64,000 nt of DNA from Oxalobacteraceae bacterium OTU3CINTB1 (GTDB lineage: Bacteria > Pseudomonadota > Gammaproteobacteria > Burkholderiales > Burkholderiaceae_D). This document shows positions 36,147 to 45,420 of the stretch, piece by piece (within the stretch, counting starts at the first letter, position 1; each line of letters starts with the position of its first letter). The DNA is taken from assembly GCA_024123955.1 (NCBI GenBank), contig CP099652.1, forward strand, positions 1,860,001 through 1,924,000, written 5' to 3'. The position numbers and the translations under genes are program-made. The notes under the pieces were generated by a model. It was not told where the DNA came from, made no database searches, and was given only the letters and a program-made list of their open reading frames with translations.

Positions 36147-36416
36147 TTAGCCAACAAGGTTGGGAATGCCGCCGAATACCTCGCGCATATAGTCGAGCAT
36201 GACCGACAACATCCACGGGCCGGCCACGACCAGCGCGACAAAGATGCCGACCAGCTTGGGGATGAACGACAGGGTGGCCTCGTTGATTTGCGTGGCGGCC
36301 TGGAAGATGCTGACGACCAGGCCGATGATCAGCGCCACCAGCAACATCGGCGCGGCGATCATCAGGGTGACCTCCATCGCGTGGCGGCCCAGGGTCATGA
36401 CGCTTTCGGGTGTCAT
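36147..36416 (-). CDS. fliQ: Flagellar export gate protein FliQ
   Basis: An 89-residue two-helix membrane protein of normal length, with MTPESVMTLGRHAMEVTLMI and the family-typical VSIFQAATQINEATLSFIPK loop. Four copies surround the FliP/FliR core in known structures. It is spaced 9 bases after fliP. Confidence 0.97.
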   Translation of the reverse strand: MTPESVMTLGRHAMEVTLMIAAPMLLVALIIGLVVSIFQAATQINEATLSFIPKLVGIFVALVVAGPWMLSVMLDYMREVFGGIPNLVG

Positions 36417-36425
36417 CGCGGCCTC

Positions 36426-37199
36426 CTAGTAGAAACTTTGCGCCAGCGAGCCGAGCAGCAACTGCCAGCCGTCGACCAGCACGAACAGCATCAGCTTGAA
36501 CGGCAGCGAGATGACCGCCGGCGACATCATCATCATCCCCATCGACATCAGCACCGACGCCACCACCATGTCGATGATCAGGAAGGGGATGAAGATGGCG
36601 AAGCCGATCTGGAACGCGGTCTTCAGTTCGCTGGTGACGAACGCCGGCACCAGGATGCGCAGCGGCACGTCCTCCGGCCCCTGCAGCGCCGGACTGCGCG
36701 AGAGCTTGACGAACAGCGCCAGATCGGCCTGGCGCGTCTGTTTCATCATGAACGCCTTGAGCGGCGCGGCGCCCTTGTCCATCGCGTCGGTCATCGTGAT
36801 CTTGTTTTCCTGCAGCGGCAGGTAGGCTTCGTTGTAGATCTTGTCGAAGGTCGGCCCCATCACGAACAGGGTCAGGAACAGCGCCAGGCCGACCATCACC
36901 TGGTTCGGCGGCGCCGACTGCGTGCCCAGCGCCTGGCGCAGCAGCGACAGCACGATGATGATGCGGGTGAAACAAGTCATCAACAACAACGCCGCCGGGA
37001 TGAACGACAGCGCCGTCATCAACAGCATGGTTTGCAGCGGCAAGGTGTAGTTGGTGCCGCCGCCTGGGGCCGGCGTCGCGTTCAGCGCCGGGATGCCGAT
37101 GTTCGATTGGGCCGCCGCCAGCAGCGGCAGCGCCAGCGCGCCCACCAGCAGCAGCGATTTGAGCGCGGCGGCCTTGTTACCCTGCAATTTATTTCGCAT
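36426..37199 (-). CDS. fliP: Flagellar export gate protein FliP
   Basis: A 257-residue gate subunit with a cleavable signal peptide (about residues 1-30, ending LLAAAQ) as in other FliP proteins. Conserved parts include [30 protein letters not shown] and [20 protein letters not shown] (each spanning well-known membrane segments). Five copies form the channel core. Its first 11 bases overlap the end of fliO. Confidence 0.97.
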   Translation of the reverse strand: MRNKLQGNKAAALKSLLLVGALALPLLAAAQSNIGIPALNATPAPGGGTNYTLPLQTMLLMTALSFIPAALLLMTCFTRIIIVLSLLRQALGTQSAPPNQVMVGLALFLTLFVMGPTFDKIYNEAYLPLQENKITMTDAMDKGAAPLKAFMMKQTRQADLALFVKLSRSPALQGPEDVPLRILVPAFVTSELKTAFQIGFAIFIPFLIIDMVVASVLMSMGMMMMSPAVISLPFKLMLFVLVDGWQLLLGSLAQSFY

Positions 37200-37833
37200 T
37201 GCGCTTGTCGATCGTTTGTTTGAACCATTCGGCGAAGTTGGCCGTCTGCAGGGTGGCCGGCACCGCCGCTTCGCTGTTTTCCTGGCGCGGCATGGTCGCC
37301 AGCGCGTTCATGCGGCCCGGCGAGGCGCCGACGACGATCCATTGATCGCCCACCTCGACCACCAGGATGCGCTCGCGCGTGCCCAGGCTTAGCGAGCCGA
37401 CCAGCTTGACTGTGCCGCCGGCGCCGCCCAGGTTCCTGGGGCCGAAGCGCTTGAGGAACCAGGCGCCGCCCACCAGCAACGCCAGCACGAACAGCAGCGC
37501 GAAGGTGGTTTGCATCAGGCTGCCGGCGCCCGGGGCCGCCGGTGGCGGCGTCGGGATCGTCATCGCCAGCGGGCCGGGGCGGGCGGCCGGCGGAGTGGCC
37601 GATGGCGCCGTCGCGGCCGGGGCGGTGGTGGTGGTGTCGGTGGCGCCAGGGGCGGCTTCGGCGGCGGCCGGGACGGCCGGCGTCACCGTGGCCGCCGGGG
37701 TTGCCGGGACTGTGGCCGGCGCGGAAGTCGTCGCCGCCTTGTCGGCGGCGGGCGCGGCGGCGGTCTGCGCCATCGCGGGCGCGGCGGCCAGGGCCGCCGC
37801 GAGGATCAGGGAGAGGATCGGTCCGTGCTTCAT
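37189..37833 (-). CDS. fliO: Flagellar export apparatus protein FliO
   Basis: A 214-residue protein, longer than enteric FliO. A signal peptide (residues 1-22, ending AAPAMAQ) precedes an Ala/Thr/Pro-rich periplasmic stretch up to about residue 100. One membrane helix ([22 protein letters not shown]) and a cytoplasmic domain with [29 protein letters not shown] FliO core follow. It helps assemble the FliP ring. It overlaps fliN by 4 bases. Confidence 0.92.
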   Translation of the reverse strand: MKHGPILSLILAAALAAAPAMAQTAAAPAADKAATTSAPATVPATPAATVTPAVPAAAEAAPGATDTTTTAPAATAPSATPPAARPGPLAMTIPTPPPAAPGAGSLMQTTFALLFVLALLVGGAWFLKRFGPRNLGGAGGTVKLVGSLSLGTRERILVVEVGDQWIVVGASPGRMNALATMPRQENSEAAVPATLQTANFAEWFKQTIDKRNAK

Positions 37834-38261
37834 TTATTCAGTTTTCGGATGCGTTCGGATGGCGTGATGATGTCGGTCAGGCGGATACCGAACTTGTCGT
37901 TGACCACCACCACCTCGCCCTGGGCGATCAGGCAGCCGTTGACCAGCACGTCCATCGGCTCGCCGGCCATGCCGTCGAGCTCGACCACCGAGCCCTGCGC
38001 CAGTTGCAGCAGGTTCTTGATGGCGATCTTGGTGCGGCCCAGTTCGACCGTCAGCTGGACCGGGATGTCGAGGATGAAATCGATGTCGTTGTGGGTCTCG
38101 GTCTTGCTCGGCGTGCCGGAGAAGTCCTTGAAGACGGCCGCGCTGGCGGCCTGCTGCGCTTGCTGCGCCTGCAGCGCTTCCGCCTCCGCCTGGGCTTGCT
38201 CGGCGATCGCGGCGCCCCAAGGGTCGTCCATGCTTTGATCGTCGTCTTGATTATCCGACAT
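37830..38261 (-). CDS. fliN: Flagellar switch protein FliN
   Basis: A 143-residue C-ring protein. An acidic, Gln/Ala-rich N-terminus (about residues 1-55) leads into the SpoA domain (DIPVQLTVELGRTKIAIKNL, GSVVELDGMAGEPMDVLVNG, VVVNDKFGIRLTDI). It binds FliM and FliH, and CheY-P in some species. Its stop overlaps the fliO ATG. Confidence 0.96.
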   Translation of the reverse strand: MSDNQDDDQSMDDPWGAAIAEQAQAEAEALQAQQAQQAASAAVFKDFSGTPSKTETHNDIDFILDIPVQLTVELGRTKIAIKNLLQLAQGSVVELDGMAGEPMDVLVNGCLIAQGEVVVVNDKFGIRLTDIITPSERIRKLNK

Positions 38262-38305
38262 GTTTCTCTCCTGTGTTGCGGTTACCGGCGGCCAACGCCG
38301 CGGTC

Positions 38306-39286
38306 TTATTTAAGGTTTTCTGCGTTGGAGAGCAATTTCTCGACCTTCAACGCGTATTGTCCGTTCATCACGCCGTAGCTGCAGTCCATCACCGGCACGC
38401 CGTCGACGGTGGCCGAGATCATTTCCGGGATCGTCAGCGGAATGATGTCGCCCACCCGCATGTTGAGGATCTCGTCGAAATTGACCTTGGCCGTGCCCAG
38501 CGAGGCGACCACCTCGACCTCGGCGATCTGGATTTGCTGCGTCATCAGGCGGATCCAGCGCTTGTCGACTTCCAGCGCCTCGCCCTGCAGGCTGGAGGTG
38601 AGCGAATCGCGGATCGGCTCGATCATCGAATACGGCATGCAGAAGTGGATCTGGCCGGAAACCGATCCCAGCTCCACCGTGAAGGTCGACGCCACCACCA
38701 CCTCGTTCGGGGTCGCGATGTTGGCGAACTGGGTGTTCATCTCCGAGCGGATGTACTCGAACTCGACCGGATAAACCGGCTCCCAAGATTTGGTATACGC
38801 CTCGAACACGATATCGAGGATGCGCAGGATGATGCGCTGCTCGGTCTGCGTGAAGTCGCGGCCCTCGACGCGGGTGTGGAAGCGGCCGTCGCCGCCGAAC
38901 AGGTTGTCCACCAGCAGGAACACCAGGCCCGGATCGAACACCATCAGCGCCGTGCCGCGCAGCGGCTTCATGTGCACCAGGTTCAGATTGGTCGGCACCA
39001 CCAGATTGCGGATGAATTCGCTGTACTTGGAGACCCGCACCGAGCCGACCGAGACCTCGGCGCTGCGGCGCAGGAAGTTGAACAGGCCCACGCGCAGCAG
39101 GCGCGCGAAACGCTCGTTGATAATCTCCAGGGTCGGCATCCGGCCACGGACGATGCGTTCCTGCGTAGCCAGGTTGTAGGTCCGTACGCCGGCGACGTCC
39201 TCTTGCTGCTGGGCGTCGTCCTGGTCGCCGTTGACGCCCTTCAGAAGGGCATCGACTTCTTCCTGGGAGAGAAAATTATCGGCCAT
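38306..39286 (-). CDS. fliM: Flagellar switch protein FliM
   Basis: A 326-residue C-ring protein. The N-terminal CheY-P-binding peptide FLSQEEVDALLKGV is intact. The CheC-like middle domain and the C-terminal SpoA domain (AKVNFDEILNMRVGDIIPL) follow. Together with FliG and FliN it sets rotation direction. It lies 28 bases downstream of fliL. Confidence 0.97.
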   Translation of the reverse strand: MADNFLSQEEVDALLKGVNGDQDDAQQQEDVAGVRTYNLATQERIVRGRMPTLEIINERFARLLRVGLFNFLRRSAEVSVGSVRVSKYSEFIRNLVVPTNLNLVHMKPLRGTALMVFDPGLVFLLVDNLFGGDGRFHTRVEGRDFTQTEQRIILRILDIVFEAYTKSWEPVYPVEFEYIRSEMNTQFANIATPNEVVVASTFTVELGSVSGQIHFCMPYSMIEPIRDSLTSSLQGEALEVDKRWIRLMTQQIQIAEVEVVASLGTAKVNFDEILNMRVGDIIPLTIPEMISATVDGVPVMDCSYGVMNGQYALKVEKLLSNAENLK

Positions 39287-39314
39287 GGTGGATTACTTAC
39301 CTGTCAACTGCTGC

Positions 39315-39848
39315 TTACTGGATGATAAACGACGTGAACAGCACATCGATGATGTCCTGCTTGTCGCCGCGGTGTTCGAACGGTTCCGACAACTGCTCGG
39401 TGATTTCCTTCGACAGCTGGACCTTGCCCTCGGGCGTGTTGATGTCGGCGGCTTTTTTGCTCGACAACAGCAGCAGCACGCGGTTGCGCACCTTGGCCAT
39501 ATTCTTTTTGACGTTGTCCGCCTCTTCCAGGCTCGATACTTCCAACGTGAACGCCAGCTGCAGGTACTGGTCGCTGACGCCCGATTCGCCCGGTTGCAGG
39601 TTGACGGTAAATGGCTCGACCGGAATGTACTCGGACGGCCCGGCCTTCTTGGCCGATTTTTTCTTGACCGGCTTGTCTTCTTCCTCGTGCGCGTCTTCCT
39701 TGCCGTGCATGAAGAACCAGGCCGCGCCACCGCCGGCGGCGGCCAGCAACAGCACCACCGCGACGATGATGATGATCAGTTTTTTGCTGCCGCCGCCCGC
39801 GGGCGCTTCGACTTTCTGATCGGCTTTCACTTTTGGATTCGCTTTCAA
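39315..39848 (-). CDS. fliL: Stator-associated membrane protein FliL
   Basis: A 177-residue inner-membrane protein. A basic N-terminal tail and one membrane helix (residues 23-46) precede a Lys/Glu-rich linker. The stomatin-like periplasmic domain has VEPFTVNLQPGESG at its start and the C-terminal DIIDVLFTSFIIQ. It supports torque by ringing the stators. First gene of fliLMNOPQR. Confidence 0.94.
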   Translation of the reverse strand: MKANPKVKADQKVEAPAGGGSKKLIIIIVAVVLLLAAAGGGAAWFFMHGKEDAHEEEDKPVKKKSAKKAGPSEYIPVEPFTVNLQPGESGVSDQYLQLAFTLEVSSLEEADNVKKNMAKVRNRVLLLLSSKKAADINTPEGKVQLSKEITEQLSEPFEHRGDKQDIIDVLFTSFIIQ

Positions 39849-39911
39849 AATTCCTGCCCTTGCCCGGATGGTGCACTGTATTGTGCGAGTGGATCACTTC
39901 GCCATTATGTC

Positions 39912-39940
39912 ATTATCGGTTGTGACTGCGCGGTTGGAAA
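39912..39940 (-). promoter_or_regulatory. Candidate promoter of fliLMNOPQR
   Basis: On the minus strand TTTCCA and GATAAT (5/6 to TATAAT) are 17 bases apart, placing the start about 60 bases before fliL. The same region also contains ACCGATAA, a good sigma-28 -10, but no matching -35 at the 11-base distance. The rest of the 185-base fliK-fliL gap holds nothing else I can recognise. Confidence 0.4.
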
Positions 39941-40033
39941 TGCCGAAAAGAACCATGATCCAGTGGCTGCTTGACGCTTCCATAGTTGAACCGACAACAA
40001 AACCGGGAGGGCCGCGCCGCCGCCCGCCGCCGC

Positions 40034-41719
40034 TTACGCGAAGGTGTCGACAGCGCCTGCCGGCACGCGACGCGCCGGAGCGCTTGCGCGGCCGGCATTG
40101 CCGCCATCGTCGACGTCGCCGCGACCGGCCCGGCCGCTGCCGCCGGCGCGTGCGCCGCGCTGGCTGCCGTTATCGTTCTGCATAGAAGCGGCTTGCTGGT
40201 TGAAACCGTTGTTCTGGTCCGACATTCCTGCCGATACCGTCGCGCTGCCGAGCTGGATGCCGGCCTCGCTCATCATTTCGCGCAGCTTCGGCAGCGCCTG
40301 TTCGAGCGCCTGGCGCACCTCCGGCTGGGCCGAGCTGAAGGCGGCGGTGGCCTGGTCCTTGTTCACGCTCAGTACGACTTGCAGCGGGCCGAGGTCCGGC
40401 GGATTCAATTCCATGGTGGCGCTTTGTTCGCCACCGGCGGCCATGAAGATCACTTTCTGGCCCAGTTGCTGGTCCCACGCCTGGGTGCCGACGCGGCTGG
40501 TGAGCTTGTCCGTCGGTGCGGCCACGGCCGCCTTGGCGGTTTCCAGCGCGGCTTGCGCGGTCGGCGCGACGGCGGCGGCGCTGTCCTTGAGCGCCGGCAG
40601 AGTTTCGGTACCGGCGGCAGCGGCGGCATTGGCGCCGGCGCGCGGCGCGGCGGCGGCCAGGGCGGCATCGGACTGATGCTGCTGGGCCTGCTGTGACCGG
40701 GTCAGTTGTTGCTGGAAGTCTGCGGTCGGCGCAGCCTTGCCGCTGGTGGCTGCGTCGGTGTCGGCGGTGATCGCGGTCGTGTCTTTCAACACGCCGTTAG
40801 CGCCTGCCTTGTCGTCCAGGCTGGCCGCACCCGGTGCGTTGGTGGTGGCGGTCATTTTGGACAAGGCGCTGGACGGTACCGGGGTCAGTTTGCCGGCGGC
40901 GTTGGCGGCATCGGCGGCGGTCTTGGCCCCCGCTGCGGCTGCGGCGGCATCGGCCACGGCCTGCGCCGTGGCGCCCGCGTTGGTCAACGCGGCCTTGAAG
41001 TCGGCGGCGGCATCGGCGCCGGCGCCGGCCTTGGCGGCCAGCAGCGCGGGGTCGTCGAGCGCGGCGGCGTCGGCGGCTTTGGTCGGGTCGGCGGCGCCCG
41101 CCAACGCGTCGGCGTCGGCGCCGATGGCGGCATCGCCGGCTTTGGCGGCGGCCAGTTCGGCAGCCAGCGCGGCCGCTTCGGCGGCGAGCGCGGCAGTGCT
41201 GGCGGCGGTGTTGCCGCCGATCGCGGCCGAGGCATCGGTGGCGGTGCTGGCGGCCGGGGCGGGCGGTTGATTGAACGCCGCCACCAGGGCCAGCATATCG
41301 GCCACCGGATCGGCCGATTTGGCGGCCTGGGCGTCGCTGGTCGCGCTGTCGCTGGCGCCATCGGTGCCGCTGTCGCCGGCGCTGGTCTTGGTTGAAGCGG
41401 TCGTTGCGGCTGCCGTTGCGGCGTCGGCGCGCGATGCCGGCTGCGCGGCCTTGTCCGCCGCGTCGGCTTGCTGGTTTTGTGGTTGCGCCGGTTTGGCCGG
41501 CGCGGTTTGTTTCGGCGCCGATGGGCGCGACGCCGGCGCCGGGCGGTCCGGCGTCTTGGCGATCATGTTGCCATTGTTGGCCTGGCGTTGATCCATCTCG
41601 CGCGACAGCGCCTGCTTGAAGGCGTTGTTGTCGCCACCCGCGCCCAGGTTCAGATTGGCCTTCGGTGCCGAGACCGCATTGGCGTTCAGCGTCGGAAGTT
41701 GGAGATTGGAGGTTTGCAT
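40034..41719 (-). CDS. fliK: Hook-length control protein FliK
   Basis: A 561-residue ruler protein. The N-terminal ~400 residues are Ala-rich, low complexity and probably unfolded. The conserved C-terminal domain (about residues 415-510: LGQKVIFMAAGGEQSATMEL, NPPDLGPLQVVLSVNKDQAT, RQALEQALPKLREMMSEAGI) interacts with FlhB to trigger the substrate switch. It ends in a Gly/Arg-rich tail. Last gene of fliF-K. A second fliK-like gene is at 50641-52164. Confidence 0.93.
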   Translation of the reverse strand: MQTSNLQLPTLNANAVSAPKANLNLGAGGDNNAFKQALSREMDQRQANNGNMIAKTPDRPAPASRPSAPKQTAPAKPAQPQNQQADAADKAAQPASRADAATAAATTASTKTSAGDSGTDGASDSATSDAQAAKSADPVADMLALVAAFNQPPAPAASTATDASAAIGGNTAASTAALAAEAAALAAELAAAKAGDAAIGADADALAGAADPTKAADAAALDDPALLAAKAGAGADAAADFKAALTNAGATAQAVADAAAAAAGAKTAADAANAAGKLTPVPSSALSKMTATTNAPGAASLDDKAGANGVLKDTTAITADTDAATSGKAAPTADFQQQLTRSQQAQQHQSDAALAAAAPRAGANAAAAAGTETLPALKDSAAAVAPTAQAALETAKAAVAAPTDKLTSRVGTQAWDQQLGQKVIFMAAGGEQSATMELNPPDLGPLQVVLSVNKDQATAAFSSAQPEVRQALEQALPKLREMMSEAGIQLGSATVSAGMSDQNNGFNQQAASMQNDNGSQRGARAGGSGRAGRGDVDDGGNAGRASAPARRVPAGAVDTFA

Positions 41720-41764
41720 GATCGCGCCGTGTCGGTAGGGTTCAACTAGGTTGGTAACTGTGTG

Positions 41765-42205
41765 TTAGCGCTTGTAATAAGCCTGTCGCGCCGCGTGTTC
41801 GTCCATCTGCTTCTGGTCGCGCTTGTTTTCCAGCTTGAGCGCCTCGGCGTCCGCCCGCTCGTTCAGGGTCGAGTAGGACATGCGCTTGCGCTCGGCGGTC
41901 TGCCAAGCGGCTTTTTCCTGGTCGGCGCGATATTCGGCATGCCGTATCATTTCCAGCTGGCCCTTGACGGCCACGTCCAGCTTTTCCATGAACGCCTGGA
42001 AATTGCGGTACGCCATGGGCGTGATCCCGGCCGCCTGCGCCTCCTCGAAGCGTTTGACGTATTCGTCGCGGTAGCCGACCAGCATCTGGTGCTTTTGCGT
42101 GGCCTCGTCGACCGCTTTCAGGGACGCGCCGAGCCGCTTGGCCGCATCGTCGGTTTCCCGGCGGGCCAGGTCGATCAATGTTTCAAGTTGCGCTTTGGAT
42201 GCCAT
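41765..42205 (-). CDS. fliJ: Flagellar export chaperone FliJ
   Basis: A 146-residue, almost entirely alpha-helical coiled-coil protein (AQLETLIDLARRETDDAAKR, YVKRFEEAQAAGITPMAYRN). It acts as the central stalk of the FliI ATPase and escorts export chaperones. The length and the position between fliI and fliK are standard. Confidence 0.93.
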   Translation of the reverse strand: MASKAQLETLIDLARRETDDAAKRLGASLKAVDEATQKHQMLVGYRDEYVKRFEEAQAAGITPMAYRNFQAFMEKLDVAVKGQLEMIRHAEYRADQEKAAWQTAERKRMSYSTLNERADAEALKLENKRDQKQMDEHAARQAYYKR

Positions 42206-42241
42206 AGTGAATCAATTATAGGTGGCGGCGGACCGCGTCCA

Positions 42242-43672
42242 TCAGTCGAACAGAGAGGTAAGTTGGCCCAAACTCTCATCCATGGTGACCCGTTCGGTGA
42301 TCTGTTGTTGCAGGAAGTTTTCTATCCGATCGTGCAGCACGATAGCCTGGTCCAATACCGGGTCGGTGCCGGGGGCGTAGGCGCCGACGCTGATCAGGTC
42401 GCGGCTGCGCTCGTAACGCGAAAACAACTGTTTCAGGTGGCGCGCGCGTTGCTGGTGCTCGTGCGTGGTGATCGAGTGCATGGCGCGGCTGATCGATTGT
42501 TCGATGTCGATGGCCGGGTAGTGGCCCGACTCGGCCAGTCGGCGGTTGAGCACGATGTGGCCGTCCAGGATCGCCCGCGCCGAGTCGGCGATCGGGTCCT
42601 GTTGATCGTCGCCCTCGGTCAGCACGGTGTAGAAGGCGGTGATCGAGCCGCCGCCGACCTCGCCGTTGCCGGCCCGTTCGACCAGCACCGGCAGCTTGGC
42701 GAACACCGACGGCGGATAGCCCTTGGTGGCCGGCGGCTCGCCGATGGCCAGCGCGATCTCGCGTTGCGCCATGGCGTAGCGGGTCAGCGAGTCCATGATC
42801 AGGAGCACGTTCTGGCCCTTGTCGCGGAAGTGCTCGGCGATGGCCGTGGCGTAGGCCGCGCCTTGCAGGCGCATCAGCGGCGGCGTGTCGGCCGGCGCGG
42901 CCACGACCACCGAGCGCGCCAAGCCTTCGGGCCCGAGGATCTGCTCGATGAATTCTTTCACTTCCCGGCCGCGTTCGCCGATCAGGCCGACGACGATGAC
43001 GTCGGCCTCGGTGTAGCGCGCCATCATGCCCAGCAGGACGGATTTACCGACGCCGGAGCCGGCGAACAGGCCCATGCGCTGGCCGCGTCCCACCGTCAGC
43101 ATGGCGTTGATCGAGCGCACGCCGACGTCGAGCGTGTCGACGATGGGCGCGCGGCCGAGCGGGTTGGCGGGGCGGGTGTTGATCGGCGCGCTGTCGGAAG
43201 CGTTGAGCGGGCCGAGGTTGTCGAGCACGCGGCCGGCGCCGTCGAGCACGCGGCCCAGCAGCTCGGGGCCGACCGGCAGGTGGCGCGCGCGGTCGCTGGG
43301 GCGGCGGCGCGGATGGGCCACGGTGCCGGGTTTCGGAATGGCTGGCTCGACCGGGAACACGCGGGTGCCCGGCACCACGCCTTCGACATCGCTTTGCGGC
43401 ATCAGGAACAGGCGGTCGCCTTCGAAGCCGACGACTTCGGCCTCGATCTTGCCGCCGCCGGGCAGCGGCACGGTGCAGGCGGCGCCGACGGCCAGGCGCA
43501 GGCCGACCGCCTCCATGACCAGGCCGGCCACGCGGGTGACGCGGCCGGAGATCTGCATCGGTTCGACGAAGCCGACCAATGCGCCGCAGTCGCCCAGGTA
43601 GGATTTCCAGCGGCCGGCGTGCGGGCTGGCGGCGGCTGCATCGTCGGGTTTTTTGTCGCGGGCGGCGCTCAT
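42242..43672 (-). CDS. fliI: Flagellar export ATPase FliI
   Basis: A 476-residue F1-beta-like ATPase energising type III export. The P-loop is AGSGVGKS at residues 204-211, with [13 protein letters not shown] and the Walker [12 protein letters not shown] downstream. The N-terminal export-specific region precedes the ATPase core. It follows fliH by 1 base and is probably translationally coupled. Confidence 0.97.
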   Translation of the reverse strand: MSAARDKKPDDAAAASPHAGRWKSYLGDCGALVGFVEPMQISGRVTRVAGLVMEAVGLRLAVGAACTVPLPGGGKIEAEVVGFEGDRLFLMPQSDVEGVVPGTRVFPVEPAIPKPGTVAHPRRRPSDRARHLPVGPELLGRVLDGAGRVLDNLGPLNASDSAPINTRPANPLGRAPIVDTLDVGVRSINAMLTVGRGQRMGLFAGSGVGKSVLLGMMARYTEADVIVVGLIGERGREVKEFIEQILGPEGLARSVVVAAPADTPPLMRLQGAAYATAIAEHFRDKGQNVLLIMDSLTRYAMAQREIALAIGEPPATKGYPPSVFAKLPVLVERAGNGEVGGGSITAFYTVLTEGDDQQDPIADSARAILDGHIVLNRRLAESGHYPAIDIEQSISRAMHSITTHEHQQRARHLKQLFSRYERSRDLISVGAYAPGTDPVLDQAIVLHDRIENFLQQQITERVTMDESLGQLTSLFD

Positions 43673-43673
43673 G

Positions 43674-44429
43674 TCAGTCCAGCCAATCCACTTCTTTGCC
43701 CAGCGCGTGGCTCAGGCGTTGCCAGCGCGCGGCGGCGGTGGCGTCGATCTGGTTGGTGGCGGTGTCGACCTTGCAGCCGCCGCGTCCGACGTTGGCATCC
43801 TCGATCACGCGCCAGCCGCTCTTGTCGAGCTCTTCGCCGATGGCGGTGCGCACGATGGCGGCGTCGTCCGGATGCAAATGCAATTGCGCCGGCTGTTGCA
43901 GCGCCGGCAGGTAGTCGATGGCGTCGCGCACGATCGGCAGCACCAGTTCCGGCTTGACCTGCAGCGCGTTTTTGAGCATGCCCTTGGCCAGTTGCAGCGC
44001 CAGGTCCAGCACGTCGTTGGCGATCAGCTGGTCGGCGTCGCGCAGGGCGCCGCTGAAGCCGTCGGCCAGCGCGCGCATCTGTTGCAGTTCTTCCCTGGTG
44101 GCGATTTCGCCGGCGGCGATGGCGTCGGCGTGGCCGGCCGCGTGGCCTTCCTCGTAGCCGGACTGGCGCGCCTCTTCGCGGATCTGTTCGAGTTCTTCGA
44201 CAGTCGGATACTCGAGCGGCGGCGGCAGCGGCGGGCCGATTTCGACCAGTTCCTGCTGCTCCAGCAGCGCCTCGTGCACGCGCTGCTCGGCTTCGATGCG
44301 CGCGTTCTCGGCGTCGCGTTCGCGTTGCTCGGCGTCGCGCAGCGCTACCACGCTGGGGCGCTCGTCGCCGAACGAGCGCATTTCCCAGCGCTGGAATGCG
44401 GTTTGCTGCTCTTTGGGCAAATTAGACAA
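43674..44429 (-). CDS. fliH: Flagellar export ATPase regulator FliH
   Basis: A 251-residue FliH. An acidic, Gln/Glu-rich coiled N-terminal half contains the helix-packing GxxxG series [16 protein letters not shown]. The C-terminal domain ([20 protein letters not shown]) binds FliI. It tethers FliI to FliN and FlhA. It overlaps fliG by 8 bases. Confidence 0.94.
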   Translation of the reverse strand: MSNLPKEQQTAFQRWEMRSFGDERPSVVALRDAEQRERDAENARIEAEQRVHEALLEQQELVEIGPPLPPPLEYPTVEELEQIREEARQSGYEEGHAAGHADAIAAGEIATREELQQMRALADGFSGALRDADQLIANDVLDLALQLAKGMLKNALQVKPELVLPIVRDAIDYLPALQQPAQLHLHPDDAAIVRTAIGEELDKSGWRVIEDANVGRGGCKVDTATNQIDATAAARWQRLSHALGKEVDWLD

Positions 44430-45420
44430 ACGAATCCTCGCCTTTGCCGCCTAACACGATCTGGCCTTCGTCGGCCAGGCGGCGGACGATTTGCAGGATC
44501 TGCTTCTGTTGCGTTTCGACTTCCGACAGGCGCACCGGGCCTTTCGATTCCAGGTCTTCGCGCATCATCTCGCTGGCGCGCGCCGACATGTTCTTGAAGA
44601 TCTTGTCGCGCAATTCCTGCGACGCGCCCTTGAGCGCGATGATCAGCATTTCCGACTGCACTTCCCGCAGCAGCAACTGGATGCCGCGGTCGTCGATGTC
44701 GATGAGGTTGTCGAACACGAACATCTCGTCCATGATCTTCTGCGCCATGTCGTTGTCGTAGTTCTTGATGTTGTCCATCACAGAACCTTCCTGCTCGCCG
44801 CTCATGAAGTTGAGGATCTCGGCGGCCGTGCGCACGCCGCCCAGCGACGATTTCTTGATGTTCTCGTTACCGGACAACAGCTTGGTCAGCACGTCGTTCA
44901 GTTCGCGCAGCGCGGCCGGCTGCACGCCGTCCAGGGTGGCGATGCGCAGCACGGCGTCGTTGCGCAGGCGGTCGGTGAAGTGGCTGAGGATTTCGCAGGC
45001 CTGGTCGCGCTCCAGGTGGACCAGGATGGTGGCGATGATCTGCGGGTGCTCGTTGCGGATCAGCTCGGCGACGGATTGCGAATCCATCCACTTGAGCGAC
45101 TCGATGCCGGAGGCGTCCTTGCCGCCCAAAATGCGCGACAGCAGCACCGAGGCCTTGTCGTCGCCCAGCGCCTTGGTCAGCACCTGGCGGATGTACTCGT
45201 CCGAATCGAGGCCGACGGTGGAGGCGGCCGCGACCATCTCGCGGAAGTTGTCCAGGGTGCCGACCACTTCCTCGTGCGGCACGTTCTTCATGGTCGCCAT
45301 TGCCGCGCCGAGTTTCAGCACTTCGCGCGGGCCGAGGTATTTCATCACTTCGGCCGCTTCGCTCTCGCCCATCGCCAGCATCAGGATGGCGGCTTTTTGG
45401 AGTCCGGTATTCTCAGTCAT
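44422..45420 (-). CDS. fliG: Flagellar rotor/switch protein FliG
   Basis: A 332-residue rotor protein. The N-terminal domain binds FliF, and the middle domain has the EHPQIIATILVHLERDQA FliM-binding region. The C-terminal domain carries the charged torque helix (LLLREVQSEMLIIALKGASQELRDKIFKNMS). It overlaps both fliF and fliH by 8 bases. Confidence 0.97.
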   Translation of the reverse strand: MTENTGLQKAAILMLAMGESEAAEVMKYLGPREVLKLGAAMATMKNVPHEEVVGTLDNFREMVAAASTVGLDSDEYIRQVLTKALGDDKASVLLSRILGGKDASGIESLKWMDSQSVAELIRNEHPQIIATILVHLERDQACEILSHFTDRLRNDAVLRIATLDGVQPAALRELNDVLTKLLSGNENIKKSSLGGVRTAAEILNFMSGEQEGSVMDNIKNYDNDMAQKIMDEMFVFDNLIDIDDRGIQLLLREVQSEMLIIALKGASQELRDKIFKNMSARASEMMREDLESKGPVRLSEVETQQKQILQIVRRLADEGQIVLGGKGEDSFV